The notes below the pieces were generated by a model. That model was not told the DNA's origin. It was given only the letters and a program-made list of their open reading frames with translations, and did not search any database. Of a stretch of DNA of 64,000 nt, positions 26,989 through 36,433 are shown piece by piece. The stretch comes from Sporosarcina sp. FSL W8-0480 (lineage in GTDB: Bacteria; Bacillota; Bacilli; Bacillales_A; Planococcaceae): NCBI RefSeq assembly GCF_037963765.1, contig NZ_CP150166.1:2301501-2365500 (forward strand). Reading direction: 5' to 3'. Numbering within the stretch: position 1 is the stretch's first letter; each line of letters opens with the position of its first letter. The position numbers and the translations under genes are program-made.

Positions 26989-28467
26989 TTACGCATTTAC
27001 AAGCTCTTCTTCTTTGATGTATCGCAATACCGGTTGACGAGCTGCCTTCGTTTCATCAAGACGGTTGATGACAGTCGTATGTGGAGCTTCCTGAACAACT
27101 TCTGGAGTCTCTTCAACTTCCTTCGCGATTTGAATCATTGCATCGATGAATGAATCAAGTGTTTCTTTGGATTCTGTCTCAGTCGGCTCGATCATCATCC
27201 CCTCTTCAACATTCAACGGGAAGTAGATTGTTGGTGGATGGAAACCGAAATCTAACAGTCGTTTTGCCATATCCAAAGTGCGGACACCCAATTTCTTTTG
27301 GCGACGGCCAGAAAGTACAAACTCATGCATACAATGTTGTGTATATGGCAAATCGAAATAAGGTTGCAATTTGCGCATCATATAGTTCGCGTTTAATACC
27401 GCATATTCCGTAACAGCCTTCAAACCATCTGGACCCATTGAACGGATATACGTGTACGCACGTAGATAGATGCCGAAGTTGCCGTAGAACGGCTTAACGC
27501 GTCCGATTGATTGTGGAAGATCATATTCGAATGTATATTTGTCGTCTCGCTTCACAAGTACTGGTTTCGGTAGGAATGGTGCTAATTCACTCGTTACGCC
27601 GACCGGGCCAGAACCTGGACCACCGCCCCCGTGAGGACCAGTGAAAGTCTTATGCAAGTTCAAGTGCACAGCATCGAAGCCCATATCTCCAGGGCGTACT
27701 TTTGCCATGATGGCATTTAGGTTGGCACCGTCATAGTACATCTTGCCGCCGACTCCATGTACGATTTCGGAAATTTCAAGAACATCTCTCTCGAAAAGGC
27801 CAAGTGTATTTGGATTCGTCAACATGAATGCCGCTGTATCTTGGTCAACCTTCGATTTCAGGTCTTCAATATCAACTAATCCGAATTCATTCGTCTTAAT
27901 GGTAACAGTATCAAATCCAGCTACAGTCGCAGAAGCAGGGTTCGTTCCATGAGCGGAGTCCGGGACAAGAACCTTCGTACGGTTGCTTTCTCCATTCGCT
28001 TCATGGAATGCACGGATCATCATTAACGCAGTCCACTCACCATGTGCACCTGCCGCTGGTTGAAGTGTCACTTCATCCATACCTGTAATTTCAGATAGAT
28101 GCTGTTGCAGGTCATACATCATTTCCATTGCACCTTGGACAGTTGACTCATCCTGTAACGGGTGGATGTTCGCGAATCCAGGGATACGTGCAACGAACTC
28201 ATTGATTTTCGGGTTGTATTTCATTGTACAAGATCCAAGTGGATAGAAACCTGTGTCAACACCATGGTTACGGTTAGATAAAGCTGTGTAATGACGCATA
28301 ATATCCAACTCGGAAACTTCAGGAAGGTCAGCTGATTCCTCCCTCAGAAATCCATTTGGCAAATGGCTGGACAAATCGATTTCCGGCACATCAAGTTCCG
28401 GAAGACTATATCCGATTCGACCTTCTTTCGTAATTTCAAAAATAAGCGGTTGATTATCTTTATGCAT
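26989..28467 (-). CDS. gcvPB: Glycine dehydrogenase (decarboxylating) subunit 2
   Basis: PLP-containing subunit of the P-protein of the glycine cleavage system. The PLP lysine lies in [33 protein letters not shown] and [18 protein letters not shown] are family motifs. The ATG at 28467 gives 492 residues and overlaps gcvPA by 8 bp. Last gene of the gcvT-PA-PB operon. Confidence 0.97.
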   Translation of the reverse strand: MHKDNQPLIFEITKEGRIGYSLPELDVPEIDLSSHLPNGFLREESADLPEVSELDIMRHYTALSNRNHGVDTGFYPLGSCTMKYNPKINEFVARIPGFANIHPLQDESTVQGAMEMMYDLQQHLSEITGMDEVTLQPAAGAHGEWTALMMIRAFHEANGESNRTKVLVPDSAHGTNPASATVAGFDTVTIKTNEFGLVDIEDLKSKVDQDTAAFMLTNPNTLGLFERDVLEISEIVHGVGGKMYYDGANLNAIMAKVRPGDMGFDAVHLNLHKTFTGPHGGGGPGSGPVGVTSELAPFLPKPVLVKRDDKYTFEYDLPQSIGRVKPFYGNFGIYLRAYTYIRSMGPDGLKAVTEYAVLNANYMMRKLQPYFDLPYTQHCMHEFVLSGRRQKKLGVRTLDMAKRLLDFGFHPPTIYFPLNVEEGMMIEPTETESKETLDSFIDAMIQIAKEVEETPEVVQEAPHTTVINRLDETKAARQPVLRYIKEEELVNA

Positions 28468-29812
28468 TGGAAGCCTCCATTTCCTGCACAAGTGCATCGA
28501 TTTCTTCTTTTGTACGCTGTTCAGTGACCGCGATCAAACAATGGTTGGAAAGCTCAGGATATGTCAATCCAAGATCATATCCACCGATGAATCCTTTTTC
28601 AAGAAGCTTAGCGTTTATCTCTTTTACAGATTTGTTTACTTTAACAACAATTTCATTGAAATGTGCTCCGCGGAAAGCTACTTCAAAACCTGCTTTTTCA
28701 AATGCACTTTTCGCATAAGCTGTTTTCGCGATATTTTGGTAAGCAATTTCCTTCACACCAGCTTTACCTAAAGCAGTCATCGCAACAGAAGCTGCAAGAG
28801 CGTTCAATGCTTGGTTCGAACAGATATTGGATGTAGCCTTGTCACGACGGATATGCTGCTCCCTTGCTTGAAGCGTCAATACATAACCGCGTCTGCCTTC
28901 ATCGTCAGTTGTCTCCCCAACTAATCGGCCAGGCATTTTTCTCATCAGCTTTTTAGTCGATGCGAAGTAACCACAGTGAGGTCCGCCGAATTGTTCAGCA
29001 ATCCCGAATGGTTGAGCATCTCCTACAGTAATGTCTGCACCCAATTTTCCTGGTGGTGTCAATACACCAAGGGAAAGCGGGTTAGCGGAGACGACAAGTA
29101 ATCCACCTTTGTCATGAACCATATCACCGATTTTTTTAATATCTTCCACTTGTCCAAAGAAGTTAGGATATTGTACAAGTACACCTGCTGTATTGTCATC
29201 TAATAACTCCTCAAGCTGAGCGATATCTGTCACACCGTCTTTATGCGGGACAGTCACTACTTCGATAAATTGTCCAGCAGCATAAGCCGCCACAACATCT
29301 CTTGATTCCGGATGCACAGTTTCAGAAACAAGGATCTTCTTACGGCGAGTATGACCCGCAGCCATAGTTCCTGCTTCCGCAAGTGCAGTTCCGCCGTCAT
29401 ACATGGAGGAGTTCGCAATATCCATGCCAGTCAATTCACAAATCATTGTTTGGTATTCGAAGATCGCCTGCAATTCACCTTGTGAAATTTCAGGCTGATA
29501 CGGTGTATATGCTGTGTAAAATTCAGAACGGGAAATTACATGGTCTACGATGATCGGCTTGTAGTGATCATATACACCAGCTCCAAGGAATGATGCATAT
29601 GTACGTGCATCAGCATTCTTAGCCGCAAGTTGAGCAAGTTCCTTCGTTAATGCGGATTCGGATTTTGCCTTCTTAATATTCAATTCACCTTTAAAACGGG
29701 CTTTTTCAGGAATATCTTCAAAAAGTTCATCAACGGTCGCTACGCCGATTGCTGACAGCATTTCTTCGCGATCTTTATCCGTCATAGGAATATAACGATG
29801 CTTGAGCTTCAT
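28460..29812 (-). CDS. gcvPA: Glycine dehydrogenase (decarboxylating) subunit 1
   Basis: The other half of the split P-protein. Begins [19 protein letters not shown]; contains [32 protein letters not shown]-type region around residue 125 and GGPHCGYFA and KMPGRLVG later. 450 residues. The ATG at 29812 has GAGGAG upstream. It follows gcvT after 25 bp. Confidence 0.97.
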   Translation of the reverse strand: MKLKHRYIPMTDKDREEMLSAIGVATVDELFEDIPEKARFKGELNIKKAKSESALTKELAQLAAKNADARTYASFLGAGVYDHYKPIIVDHVISRSEFYTAYTPYQPEISQGELQAIFEYQTMICELTGMDIANSSMYDGGTALAEAGTMAAGHTRRKKILVSETVHPESRDVVAAYAAGQFIEVVTVPHKDGVTDIAQLEELLDDNTAGVLVQYPNFFGQVEDIKKIGDMVHDKGGLLVVSANPLSLGVLTPPGKLGADITVGDAQPFGIAEQFGGPHCGYFASTKKLMRKMPGRLVGETTDDEGRRGYVLTLQAREQHIRRDKATSNICSNQALNALAASVAMTALGKAGVKEIAYQNIAKTAYAKSAFEKAGFEVAFRGAHFNEIVVKVNKSVKEINAKLLEKGFIGGYDLGLTYPELSNHCLIAVTEQRTKEEIDALVQEMEASNA

Positions 29813-29837
29813 GTCCACATATCTCCTCTTCATTCAA

Positions 29838-30947
29838 TTATCGTTTATAAAATGGTGTTGCAATTAATACTGCTTTCAAGCGCTTGCTTCGAACTTCCAC
29901 TTCTACTTCCGTTCCAACTGCTGTATGTTCGGTTGACAGGAGTGCGAAACCGATATTCTTTTTCAAAGTCGGGGACTGCGTACCAGTTGTAACTTCTCCG
30001 ATCTCCTGATCGCCGACATACACCTTATAACCCGTACGTGGAATTCCTTTATCTATCATTTCAAGGCCAACAAGTTTTCTTGATACGCCTTCTTCTTTTT
30101 GTTTAGTCAATACTTCTTTGCCAATGAAATCTGCTTCCTTATTCACCTTCACAACAAAGCCTAAGCCTGCTTCAAGCGGGGAAATATCTTTCGATAACTC
30201 TTGGCCATAAAGAGGTAACCCTGCCTCAAAGCGGAGGGTATCACGTGCACCTAATCCAGCTGGGACAACGCCTTCCTCCTCCCCAGCTTTAAGGATGATC
30301 GGCCAAAGAGCAACAATGGATTCTGGAGATCCATAAATTTCAAAGCCGTCCTCACCTGTATAACCTGTACGGGAAATTAAGACATTGTGGCCAGAAACAT
30401 CGACGTTCTCTTTAAAACGGAAGAATTTGATTTCATCTAAAGGTTCAGACGTCAATTTCTGCAAGATTCCTTGCGCTTTCGGTCCTTGTAGTGCAACTAA
30501 ACCAAATTCGTCAGAACGGTCATCAATGACGACATCATCAGTTGCATGTTTCTTCATCCATTCGACGTCTTTTTCAATGTTTGAAGCATTTACGACCAAT
30601 AAATAGTCATTGTCTTTTCTTTTATAGATTAATAGATCATCTACGGTCCCCCCGTTCTCATAGCACATTGCAGTGTACTGTGCTTGACCGTCCTTCAGTT
30701 TTGAAACATCATTCGTAACAAGCTTTTGCAAGAAATTTAGAGCCCCATCTCCGGATACGAAAACTTCACCCATATGCGATACATCAAATAGACCTGCTTT
30801 TGTTCTAACCGCTTCATGTTCAGCTTTGATGCTTGAAAATTGAACAGGCAATTCCCAACCACCGAAATCGATTGTTTTACCGCCATACTCCTTATAGCTA
30901 TCAAAAAGCGCGGTACGTTTCAGTTTCAAAGTTTCTGTCACAGCCAT
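29838..30947 (-). CDS. gcvT: Aminomethyltransferase (glycine cleavage T-protein)
   Basis: Transfers the aminomethyl carbon to tetrahydrofolate. Motifs: [30 protein letters not shown] with the catalytic-region Asp nearby, [31 protein letters not shown] and [17 protein letters not shown]. From the ATG at 30947 (GGGGGAA upstream) 369 residues. The in-frame upstream extension is riboswitch sequence, not protein. First gene of the operon. Confidence 0.97.
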   Translation of the reverse strand: MAVTETLKLKRTALFDSYKEYGGKTIDFGGWELPVQFSSIKAEHEAVRTKAGLFDVSHMGEVFVSGDGALNFLQKLVTNDVSKLKDGQAQYTAMCYENGGTVDDLLIYKRKDNDYLLVVNASNIEKDVEWMKKHATDDVVIDDRSDEFGLVALQGPKAQGILQKLTSEPLDEIKFFRFKENVDVSGHNVLISRTGYTGEDGFEIYGSPESIVALWPIILKAGEEEGVVPAGLGARDTLRFEAGLPLYGQELSKDISPLEAGLGFVVKVNKEADFIGKEVLTKQKEEGVSRKLVGLEMIDKGIPRTGYKVYVGDQEIGEVTTGTQSPTLKKNIGFALLSTEHTAVGTEVEVEVRSKRLKAVLIATPFYKR

Positions 30948-30968
30948 ATTCCCCCTTAGATAATTGAT

Positions 30969-31012
30969 AAAAAAAGACAGAAGTCCCCTTAATAATAAGA
31001 GAACCTCTGTCC
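30969..31012 (-). terminator. Riboswitch expression-platform terminator
   Basis: On the minus strand GACAGAGGTTCTC and GGGACTTCTGTC form a hairpin followed by seven T, between the glycine aptamer and gcvT. It should be prevented from forming when glycine is bound. Confidence 0.8.
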
Positions 31013-31172
31013 TTGTACCTGAAAGTTTGACCTTGCGGCTTTCCTCGTTGGTGGCCGATAGTTCCGGCGCTCTCCAGAGATGCGTCATGGATGGGTCTTT
31101 TTACCTGAGAGATTCATAACTTGAGTTATTTGCTCCTTCGGCGACGCCTGATGCGTGCTCTCCCCTATCCAA
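31013..31172 (-). ncRNA. Tandem glycine riboswitch
   Basis: Two similar aptamers read on the minus strand: first GGGGAGAGCACGCATCAGG, CGCCGAAGGAGCAA and CTCTCAGGTAAAAAGACC; second CTGGAGAGCGCC, CCACCAACGAGGAAAGCCG and CTTTCAGGTACAAGGACAGAGG. These are the hallmark segments of the tandem glycine riboswitch, and it lies ahead of gcvT. A terminator platform follows. Expected to switch the operon on with glycine. Confidence 0.93.
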
Positions 31173-31243
31173 TCATCCGCGATATGCTGTTAAGTGTAAG
31201 GTATCTGAAAAAATTCTGGCAACTTCATGCCCTTTCGCCTTAT

Positions 31244-31272
31244 ATCTTAACATTTCATAAGTGGAAGCGCAA
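31244..31272 (-). promoter_or_regulatory. Sigma-A promoter of the gcv operon
   Basis: On the minus strand TTGCGC and TAAGAT with a 17-bp spacer, about 75 bp upstream of the first aptamer. The rest of 31173-31402 shows no gene. Confidence 0.6.
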
Positions 31273-31402
31273 TCCTTTTTAATGTAACGGTTATTTAGCG
31301 AATATTATTCATATAAATTAATCAAACGTTCGTGTTTCACTTATTCAAATTATTATTCTACGCCAATTTACGTCCTATAACTACAAAATTCGTCTATAGC
31401 CA

Positions 31403-31912
31403 CTAATTTTTCAAACGATCGATTTGAAACGCTATATACTGAGTAATCTCTTTCAATGTCCGTTCCGCCGTCTCGACTTTGATATGTGCACTTTTGAGAT
31501 AGAATGGCATCCTTTCATTGAAAATAGACTCCAACTCACCTCGCGTTGAACGTTGAACAATTGGACGGTTGATGTCCGTGGAGATTCTACGCCAAATATC
31601 TCGGAAGTTAGCATTCAGATAAAAAACGAGCCCAGTCTTTCTCATAATGCTTCTGTTTTCCTCACGCATCGCTACTCCCCCGCCCGTGGCGATGATACAA
31701 AACTCATCATGAAAATTCCGTAAGAACTCAGTTTCCATTTCCCGGAAACTCTCTTCCCCATATGCTTCGAATATTTGAGGGATCGTCATTCCGGTTCGTC
31801 CGGAAATCTCAGCATCCATATCGTAAAAGGGGATATTTAACAAAGTGCTCAACCGTCTGCCGATTGCACTCTTTCCACTCCCCATAAATCCCACCAAGTA
31901 AACTTTCTTCAT
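31403..31912 (-). CDS. aroK: Shikimate kinase
   Basis: Phosphorylates shikimate at the 3-OH. N-terminal Walker A GFMGSGKSAIG (about residues 8-18), DMDAEISGRTGMTIPQIFEAYGEESFREME with the shikimate-binding Asp/Arg, and ATGGGVAMRE are diagnostic. From the ATG at 31912, 169 residues; in-frame sequence before it is not kinase-like. It starts 4 bp after the comGG stop, so it is probably co-transcribed with comG as the operon's last gene. Confidence 0.95.
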   Translation of the reverse strand: MKKVYLVGFMGSGKSAIGRRLSTLLNIPFYDMDAEISGRTGMTIPQIFEAYGEESFREMETEFLRNFHDEFCIIATGGGVAMREENRSIMRKTGLVFYLNANFRDIWRRISTDINRPIVQRSTRGELESIFNERMPFYLKSAHIKVETAERTLKEITQYIAFQIDRLKN

Positions 31913-31916
31913 TTTT

Positions 31917-32096
31917 TTAACCGCCTTGCCCCATAATCTTTTTCGTTTCCTTTTCGTAATACGTTTCAATTGAATCGAATGTTCTGTATAAATTACTATG
32001 CCATGAAACGAGGGTAAAAAGAAAGAGGCTTACGATAAAAAGTAAAATAAGTGCCGCTATAAGGATTATGCCTTCCTCATTTTGAATACGAGCCAA
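31917..32096 (-). CDS. comGG: ComGG-like minor pseudopilin
   Basis: A 59-residue protein with a short N-terminus (LARIQNEEG), one hydrophobic helix (about 10-31) and a charged tail, in the position of comGG. Sequence alone is weak evidence; assignment rests on order. The TTG at 32096 is preceded by AGGAGA and lies within the comGF 3' end; no ATG in frame has a better site. Shorter than B. subtilis ComGG (about 124). Confidence 0.6.
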   Translation of the reverse strand: MARIQNEEGIILIAALILLFIVSLFLFTLVSWHSNLYRTFDSIETYYEKETKKIMGQGG

Positions 32097-32520
32097 TTGC
32101 AAATCTCCTCTCCCGCACACTGCCGTCAAGCATCGTCACTTTCAAAAGCAATTCATAATCCTCCACTATAAAAGCCGTTTTAGCAACATTGGTAAAAAGC
32201 GGGATATACCCTTTCTCATGGGTCGTTTTCCGAATGACAGTTTCGACCTGTCCGACTTGAATCCTTCCCCTATCATTCGTAAATGAAATGCCTCGATTTC
32301 CGAGCGAAAGTGTTAGCTCATCAACTTCAAGTAATAATTCTTGAAGGTCAATTGCAAATAGCTCCCATTCGGTCGCAAAATAATCTTCCAATTGTCGCTC
32401 GATAGGTGCTTTCCAATAGAAAAAAAGAATGACAAATTGAAGAAAAATAGCAGCGATTACTAAATGAAAGATTGACTCTAAAAATGTAAACCCTTTTTCA
32501 TCCTTTAAAAGTTTATGCAC
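32077..32520 (-). CDS. comGF: ComGF minor pseudopilin
   Basis: A prepilin-like N-terminus (LKDEKGFTFLESIFHLVIA, cleavage expected after Gly) with one hydrophobic helix and a soluble C-terminal domain containing GNRGISFTNDRGRIQVGQ. 147 residues. Overlaps comGE and comGG. Belongs to the competence pseudopilus. Confidence 0.83.
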   Translation of the reverse strand: MHKLLKDEKGFTFLESIFHLVIAAIFLQFVILFFYWKAPIERQLEDYFATEWELFAIDLQELLLEVDELTLSLGNRGISFTNDRGRIQVGQVETVIRKTTHEKGYIPLFTNVAKTAFIVEDYELLLKVTMLDGSVRERRFAIGSYSK

Positions 32521-32807
32521 TTGTTAACTTCCGTTTCTATAGAGTTATACATGACGCAAATGGAATCACCGTTCACTGACCAAGAATATGAAACCCCTTT
32601 TATATGATTTACACCTGCACTTAAACCATATGATTTATGCAGAATAGCGCCATGGTACGCTGTTTCTGCTGCATGCATTGCCAGCCGCTTCATCTCGAGC
32701 CTCGCCGACATATGGGTATAAAAAGGAAACAACGTCCCGAAAATGACCATTACAATAGCAAGAGAAAGAATTGACTCTGGCCAAGAATAGCCGTTTTCAT
32801 TGATCAT
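32505..32807 (-). CDS. comGE: ComGE-like minor pseudopilin
   Basis: Prepilin-like N-terminus (NENGYSWPESILSLAIVMV) followed by one hydrophobic helix and a short soluble domain. From the ATG at 32807, 100 residues. The assignment to ComGE is by order between comGD and comGF and by the prepilin motif with Glu at +5-like position. Confidence 0.7.
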   Translation of the reverse strand: MINENGYSWPESILSLAIVMVIFGTLFPFYTHMSARLEMKRLAMHAAETAYHGAILHKSYGLSAGVNHIKGVSYSWSVNGDSICVMYNSIETEVNKCINF

Positions 32808-33234
32808 AAATGAGCATCCTCCCATGTTGTAACTGCAAAGTTATCCGCTTATCTCCAGTTGAAGTGCGAATGATAAGCGTTCCCGGATTGATAATATGGC
32901 CATTCGGATGGAAGTCAACCTTTTTTAGCCGATCGCCAGCAACCCATCTCATGCCATCCGGAAAATCGATGGTTGAGTACGTAACAGGGTTCGGAGTGTG
33001 CAGGCTGTATGATCTCCCAGAGTTGGGAAAAGTAATGGAAGTGTGTACCTCATGAGCAATCGCATATGCTTGAGCATGATGGATTGTTGCTATAAACGTT
33101 TGAAGTGCCTCTTCCTCGCTTTGTTTTTGAATCCAACGGTCGCCAATCGGAATGATGACGACCGTAAGGATGAGTACGACACTAAGAACTAAAAGCATTT
33201 CAAGGAAAGTGTAGCCTGATTGGTTATTTTTCAA
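32797..33234 (-). CDS. comGD: ComGD pseudopilin
   Basis: Type IV prepilin-like N-terminus NNQSGYTFLEMLLVLSVV with the Gly-Tyr cleavage site and Glu five residues later; a hydrophobic helix leads into a beta-rich C-terminal half. 145 residues. Overlaps comGC by 4 bp and comGE by 11 bp. Confidence 0.85.
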   Translation of the reverse strand: MKNNQSGYTFLEMLLVLSVVLILTVVIIPIGDRWIQKQSEEEALQTFIATIHHAQAYAIAHEVHTSITFPNSGRSYSLHTPNPVTYSTIDFPDGMRWVAGDRLKKVDFHPNGHIINPGTLIIRTSTGDKRITLQLQHGRMLIYDQ

Positions 33235-33554
33235 TTTCCACCAGGTTTCTTAACTGGAACTACTTTTCCATTTTCGTCAATCATTATTTCTCTATCATCT
33301 GGACATTTTGCACCTTTGGGCAAGTAATCATCCCCGAGATCACTTAGTGATGTAGGGGTTTTATGTTTTTCCATTCTGTACGCCGCAATCTGGCCCTCCA
33401 CCATTTGCATATAGGCTTCACAACCTTTTTCATCTATGGTCTTTGCATGTTTAGACACATTCGGTACAGCTATCAACACCAATACCGAAATTATCAACAA
33501 CACAATCATCATCTCTATCAACGTGAATCCTTGCTCGCTTTTAATAAACTTCAA
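33231..33554 (-). CDS. comGC: ComGC major competence pseudopilin
   Basis: Prepilin leader KFIKSEQGFTLIEMMIVLL with cleavage after Gly by the ComC peptidase, a hydrophobic helix, and two cysteines (GCEAYMQM and KCPDD) that may form the intramolecular disulfide known for ComGC. 107 residues, typical. Part of the DNA-uptake pseudopilus. Confidence 0.95.
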   Translation of the reverse strand: MKFIKSEQGFTLIEMMIVLLIISVLVLIAVPNVSKHAKTIDEKGCEAYMQMVEGQIAAYRMEKHKTPTSLSDLGDDYLPKGAKCPDDREIMIDENGKVVPVKKPGGN

Positions 33555-33566
33555 TTTATCCTCCCC

Positions 33567-34622
33567 TTAAATTTTATCGAACATGCCATATACCGGTAAT
33601 AGCAATGCCAAATAAGCGGATAAAATACATATGGCCAGTATTGTAAATAAAATCGGTTGCAACATTGATAGCCACTTTCCCATCTCTTCTTCAACCATCT
33701 CATTCAGTTTTTCACTATAGATAATAAGTTCTTTCGCAAGGTGTCCCGTATCGGAACCATGCTTCGCATATGCACCTAAGTCATCAAGAAGGCTGTTAGT
33801 CAAATGGATTGCTTGATCGAATGATTCGCCGTAAACGACATGTTTCTTAATCACGCCTGCCACTTCGCTCATGATGGGGTCCACTTCTTGTTCAACCAAT
33901 ACGTCAAGGGCATCCTGCATTGATAGCCCGGATTGCAATAGGCTTCCGATCTCACCCGCGAAATCCCGTGTGTTAAGTTTTGTAAAAAAACGCCCGATTA
34001 TGGGAATCTTCAATAGAAAGCCGATTTTGGAAGATGGCAAAAGCTTCCGGTAGAATAGCGTCCCGACCACCGCCACTATAAACACCACTAAAACAGAAGC
34101 GATGATAACGTCAGGAATTTTGGAGACAATAATAGGTAGCATCTCAACGAATCCAGTCCCTGCTTCATTTCTTGATACGGATAATGCCTGCAAATTTGGC
34201 AGGAAGTAGTTTCGATAGCCTACAAGCAATATTGTCATGAAGAAAAAAAGGACTACTGGATAAAGAAGGAGACTTCTTAATTTTTTTCTTCTCTCATCGG
34301 TCCTTTTCAGCCGTTCGGCAATCCCCTTCAATGTTTCTGCCAATCGCCCATCTACTTCAGAAACAATAACCGGCAAAAGGACGCTTGGCGAAAATCCAAG
34401 CCTTTCGAGAATTGACGTAATCCCTTGTCCGCTTTTTAAATCAGACTCCACTTGACTCAGGAGGTCCGAATAATTTTTCGCATGATGAGGCAGTAACAAA
34501 ATAAGACCATCATGAAATGTATAACCTTCCTGTAATAAAATCGATAGTCTTTCTAAAAAGGCAGAACGGTTATCAATACTTTGCGATATGCCAAAGAAAA
34601 CCATGAACCCTTTCTTAGCCAT
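33567..34622 (-). CDS. comGB: ComGB, type II secretion system F-like membrane platform
   Basis: Polytopic protein of the GspF/PilC family with two similar halves; ERLSILLQEGYTFHDGL and SLLQSGLSMQDALDVLVEQ mark the two T2SSF repeats, and about three membrane segments are present (near 120-140, 175-200, 325-345). 351 residues. It overlaps comGA by 8 bp. It anchors the pseudopilus assembly machine. Confidence 0.94.
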   Translation of the reverse strand: MAKKGFMVFFGISQSIDNRSAFLERLSILLQEGYTFHDGLILLLPHHAKNYSDLLSQVESDLKSGQGITSILERLGFSPSVLLPVIVSEVDGRLAETLKGIAERLKRTDERRKKLRSLLLYPVVLFFFMTILLVGYRNYFLPNLQALSVSRNEAGTGFVEMLPIIVSKIPDVIIASVLVVFIVAVVGTLFYRKLLPSSKIGFLLKIPIIGRFFTKLNTRDFAGEIGSLLQSGLSMQDALDVLVEQEVDPIMSEVAGVIKKHVVYGESFDQAIHLTNSLLDDLGAYAKHGSDTGHLAKELIIYSEKLNEMVEEEMGKWLSMLQPILFTILAICILSAYLALLLPVYGMFDKI

Positions 34623-35622
34623 ATGTCTCTACACTTTGTCTGCCATATTTCTTTAAGAGCGATTCCATTTTCATCTCTCGTGGGATGGATACCTTTTCTC
34701 CCTTACTAATCGATTCGGCTATAGTGTCCAATAAATTCCCTTGGACGATTTCAAATACTACGCCTGCACTTCCATCGTTTTTCTGTATCAAGCGCTGCGC
34801 AGAGATGCAGACAATCGTCTGTCGCAGCTCTTCCGGTGTGATTCCGAAATCCATTAATCTGTAAAAGCAGCCTTCCGGATCCTTTGAATGGACCGTAGTC
34901 AACACAAGATGTCCTGTTAAAGCAGCCGCTACCGCGGTCTTCGCGGTTTCCGCATCTCTAATTTCACCAATCATAATAACATCAGGCGAATGCCTTAGAA
35001 TTGCTTTCAAACCAGCCGCATACGTCATGCCGGATCTTTCATTCACTTCGATTTGCAGCAAATGGGCATGATTATTTTCTACCGGGTCTTCTAATGTGAT
35101 GACATGCCTTTCCAAATGATTGACGCAATGTGCAGTTAGTGAGTAAATAGTTGTCGTTTTTCCACTGCCGGTTGGCCCAGTGATGATAATTAGCCCTTGC
35201 TGTTCCTGGATAGCATAACGAAATTTTTGTTCCCAAATTGGGTCGATGCATAATTTTTCAAGGGGCAAAATTCTATCATGCCTTTGCAATCGTATGACGA
35301 CGCTTTCTTTCATATGGATGGATGGAATCGTTGAAACGCGAAACGAGTAATTTTTATCATGTACTTTTTTATGAAATGAGCCACTTTGAGGTTTACGTTT
35401 ATCGCTAATATCTAATGATGAAAGGAATTTGTAAAAGGAGATCATACGGGTGGCCAACTGTGGGGGATATGTGCCAGCCCGCTCTAATTTCGAATTCTTT
35501 TTGAAACGCACATCATAACCTTCACGCATCGGAACAAGATGGATATCGGTCGCATCATTGAATACTGCACGTTCCAAAAGTTCAAGGCATTTTATTTCAA
35601 TGAGGTTAGTACGCATTTCCAT
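34615..35622 (-). CDS. comGA: ComGA competence traffic ATPase
   Basis: GspE/PilB-type ATPase powering pseudopilus assembly. Walker A GPTGSGKTTT, the Asp box VITLEDPVE, Walker B DVIMIGEIRD and the His box LTTVHSKD are all present. The ATG at 35622 (GAGGGG 7 nt upstream) gives 335 residues. First gene of the comG operon. Confidence 0.95.
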   Translation of the reverse strand: MEMRTNLIEIKCLELLERAVFNDATDIHLVPMREGYDVRFKKNSKLERAGTYPPQLATRMISFYKFLSSLDISDKRKPQSGSFHKKVHDKNYSFRVSTIPSIHMKESVVIRLQRHDRILPLEKLCIDPIWEQKFRYAIQEQQGLIIITGPTGSGKTTTIYSLTAHCVNHLERHVITLEDPVENNHAHLLQIEVNERSGMTYAAGLKAILRHSPDVIMIGEIRDAETAKTAVAAALTGHLVLTTVHSKDPEGCFYRLMDFGITPEELRQTIVCISAQRLIQKNDGSAGVVFEIVQGNLLDTIAESISKGEKVSIPREMKMESLLKKYGRQSVETYG

Positions 35623-35850
35623 TGAACACCCCTCTTTCGAATGTAGGGGCGAAAGACCGCTTTTCACCTTATCGTGAGTATACGATGAAATGTTTTATAA
35701 AGGAATAGCTTGACGCAAACTCGAAGTTTATATGCCGTTTTCGGGCCTTTAGAAATTTTAAACCGCATTTTCCATAGCAAATTTAAATTTCACTATCTTT
35801 CCAAACAACTCCAATCCATCCATTTGTCACAATGTTGACTTGTTAAGAGT
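35623..35850. other. Intergenic region between divergent comGA and yqgY
   Basis: About 300 bp up to 35925. Two AT-box-like elements on the minus strand, AAAATGCGGTTTA (35759-35771) and AAAACGGCATATA (35729-35741), with 17 bp between, resemble a degenerate ComK site (AAAA-N5-TTTT pair). The second has two mismatches, so the call is tentative. The yqgY promoter occupies the right end. Confidence 0.3.
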
Positions 35851-35879
35851 TTACTTTTCAAGTTACTATCCATTATAAT
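35851..35879 (+). promoter_or_regulatory. Sigma-A promoter of yqgY
   Basis: TTACTT and a perfect TATAAT with a 17-bp spacer, about 45 bp before the yqgY start. Confidence 0.6.
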
Positions 35880-35925
35880 GAATAGGAGATCTTTGAACTG
35901 TTTCATGTTAAGGAGGGGCGCACTT

Positions 35926-36165
35926 ATGGATAATATGTTCAAGCTATGCGGTTTTTGGACGGGTATTTTCGCTGTTATGTTTTTCGTCGGTGGAATGATG
36001 CCAGCAACCGTTATATTCGTAGCCAGCACTATTTTCTTCCTGTTGCTTGGATATTTGAACCTTACAGAGCGTATGTATATGTACATGTTCGGAGCTTACC
36101 TAATGATTTTCATGGTAGGATTCAGCTACTACTCAACATTCATTCATGTACAAGGCGGTCATTAA
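35926..36165 (+). CDS. yqgY: DUF2626 membrane protein YqgY
   Basis: A 79-residue protein with three hydrophobic segments (about 8-24, 26-45, 52-70), length and pattern as in DUF2626 (B. subtilis YqgY, also beside comGA). The ATG at 35926 follows AAGGAGGGG. Function unknown. Its downstream terminator seems to have been split by an IS insertion. Confidence 0.78.
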   Translation: MDNMFKLCGFWTGIFAVMFFVGGMMPATVIFVASTIFFLLLGYLNLTERMYMYMFGAYLMIFMVGFSYYSTFIHVQGGH

Positions 36166-36191
36166 TCAAGAGTTGTTGATCGTCCAAAAAA

Positions 36192-36209
36192 AACAGCCAT
36201 TTGGCTGTT
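36192..36209. repeat. Hairpin at left flank of IS remnant (former terminator half)
   Basis: AACAGCCATTTGGCTGTT, preceded by an A-run but not followed by a T-run. On the minus strand it still reads as a hairpin plus T-run. Its near-identical partner at 37373-37390 has the T-run on the other side. Confidence 0.7.
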
Positions 36210-36224
36210 CAGACTGTAGACAAA
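36210..36224 (+). repeat. Left terminal inverted repeat of the IS remnant
   Basis: CAGACTGTAGACAAA; exact complement of the repeat at the right end (37357-37371). Confidence 0.85.
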
Positions 36225-36278
36225 CACCATGAATTTGGGTGTTTGCCTACAGTCTTTTTTCTGAGATAAAGCTAACAG

Positions 36279-36406
36279 TGTTGATTTCCGCTGCGAGCGG
36301 ACGCTTTCCGCGGGCACGGCTTCAGCCGCTTCCCTCGCTGCGCTCAGTCCAGGGTCTTCAGCTCGCGCTGTTCCCGCAGGAGTCGCCGCTCTCCGCTCCA
36401 ATCAAC
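36279..36406 (+). repeat. GC-rich repeat, copy 2 (inside IS, left)
   Basis: GC-rich block running from GTTGATTTCCG to CTCCAATCAAC, containing GCGGACGCTTTCCG, GGGTCTTCAG and CAGGAGTCGCCGC. Same family as 13271-13394 and, inverted, 37121-37293. It lies between the left IS end and the transposase start. Confidence 0.8.
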
Positions 36407-36433
36407 GGAGCTCCCTACTAACCAAATGAGGTG

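Noticed and set aside
30948-31088. Open frame extending gcvT upstream
   Set aside because: It runs through the riboswitch aptamer and terminator; the sequence is explained by RNA structure.
33871-34053. Plus-strand and other antisense open frames inside comGB and many other genes
   Set aside because: They lie opposite or within well-supported genes, lack ribosome sites and family features.
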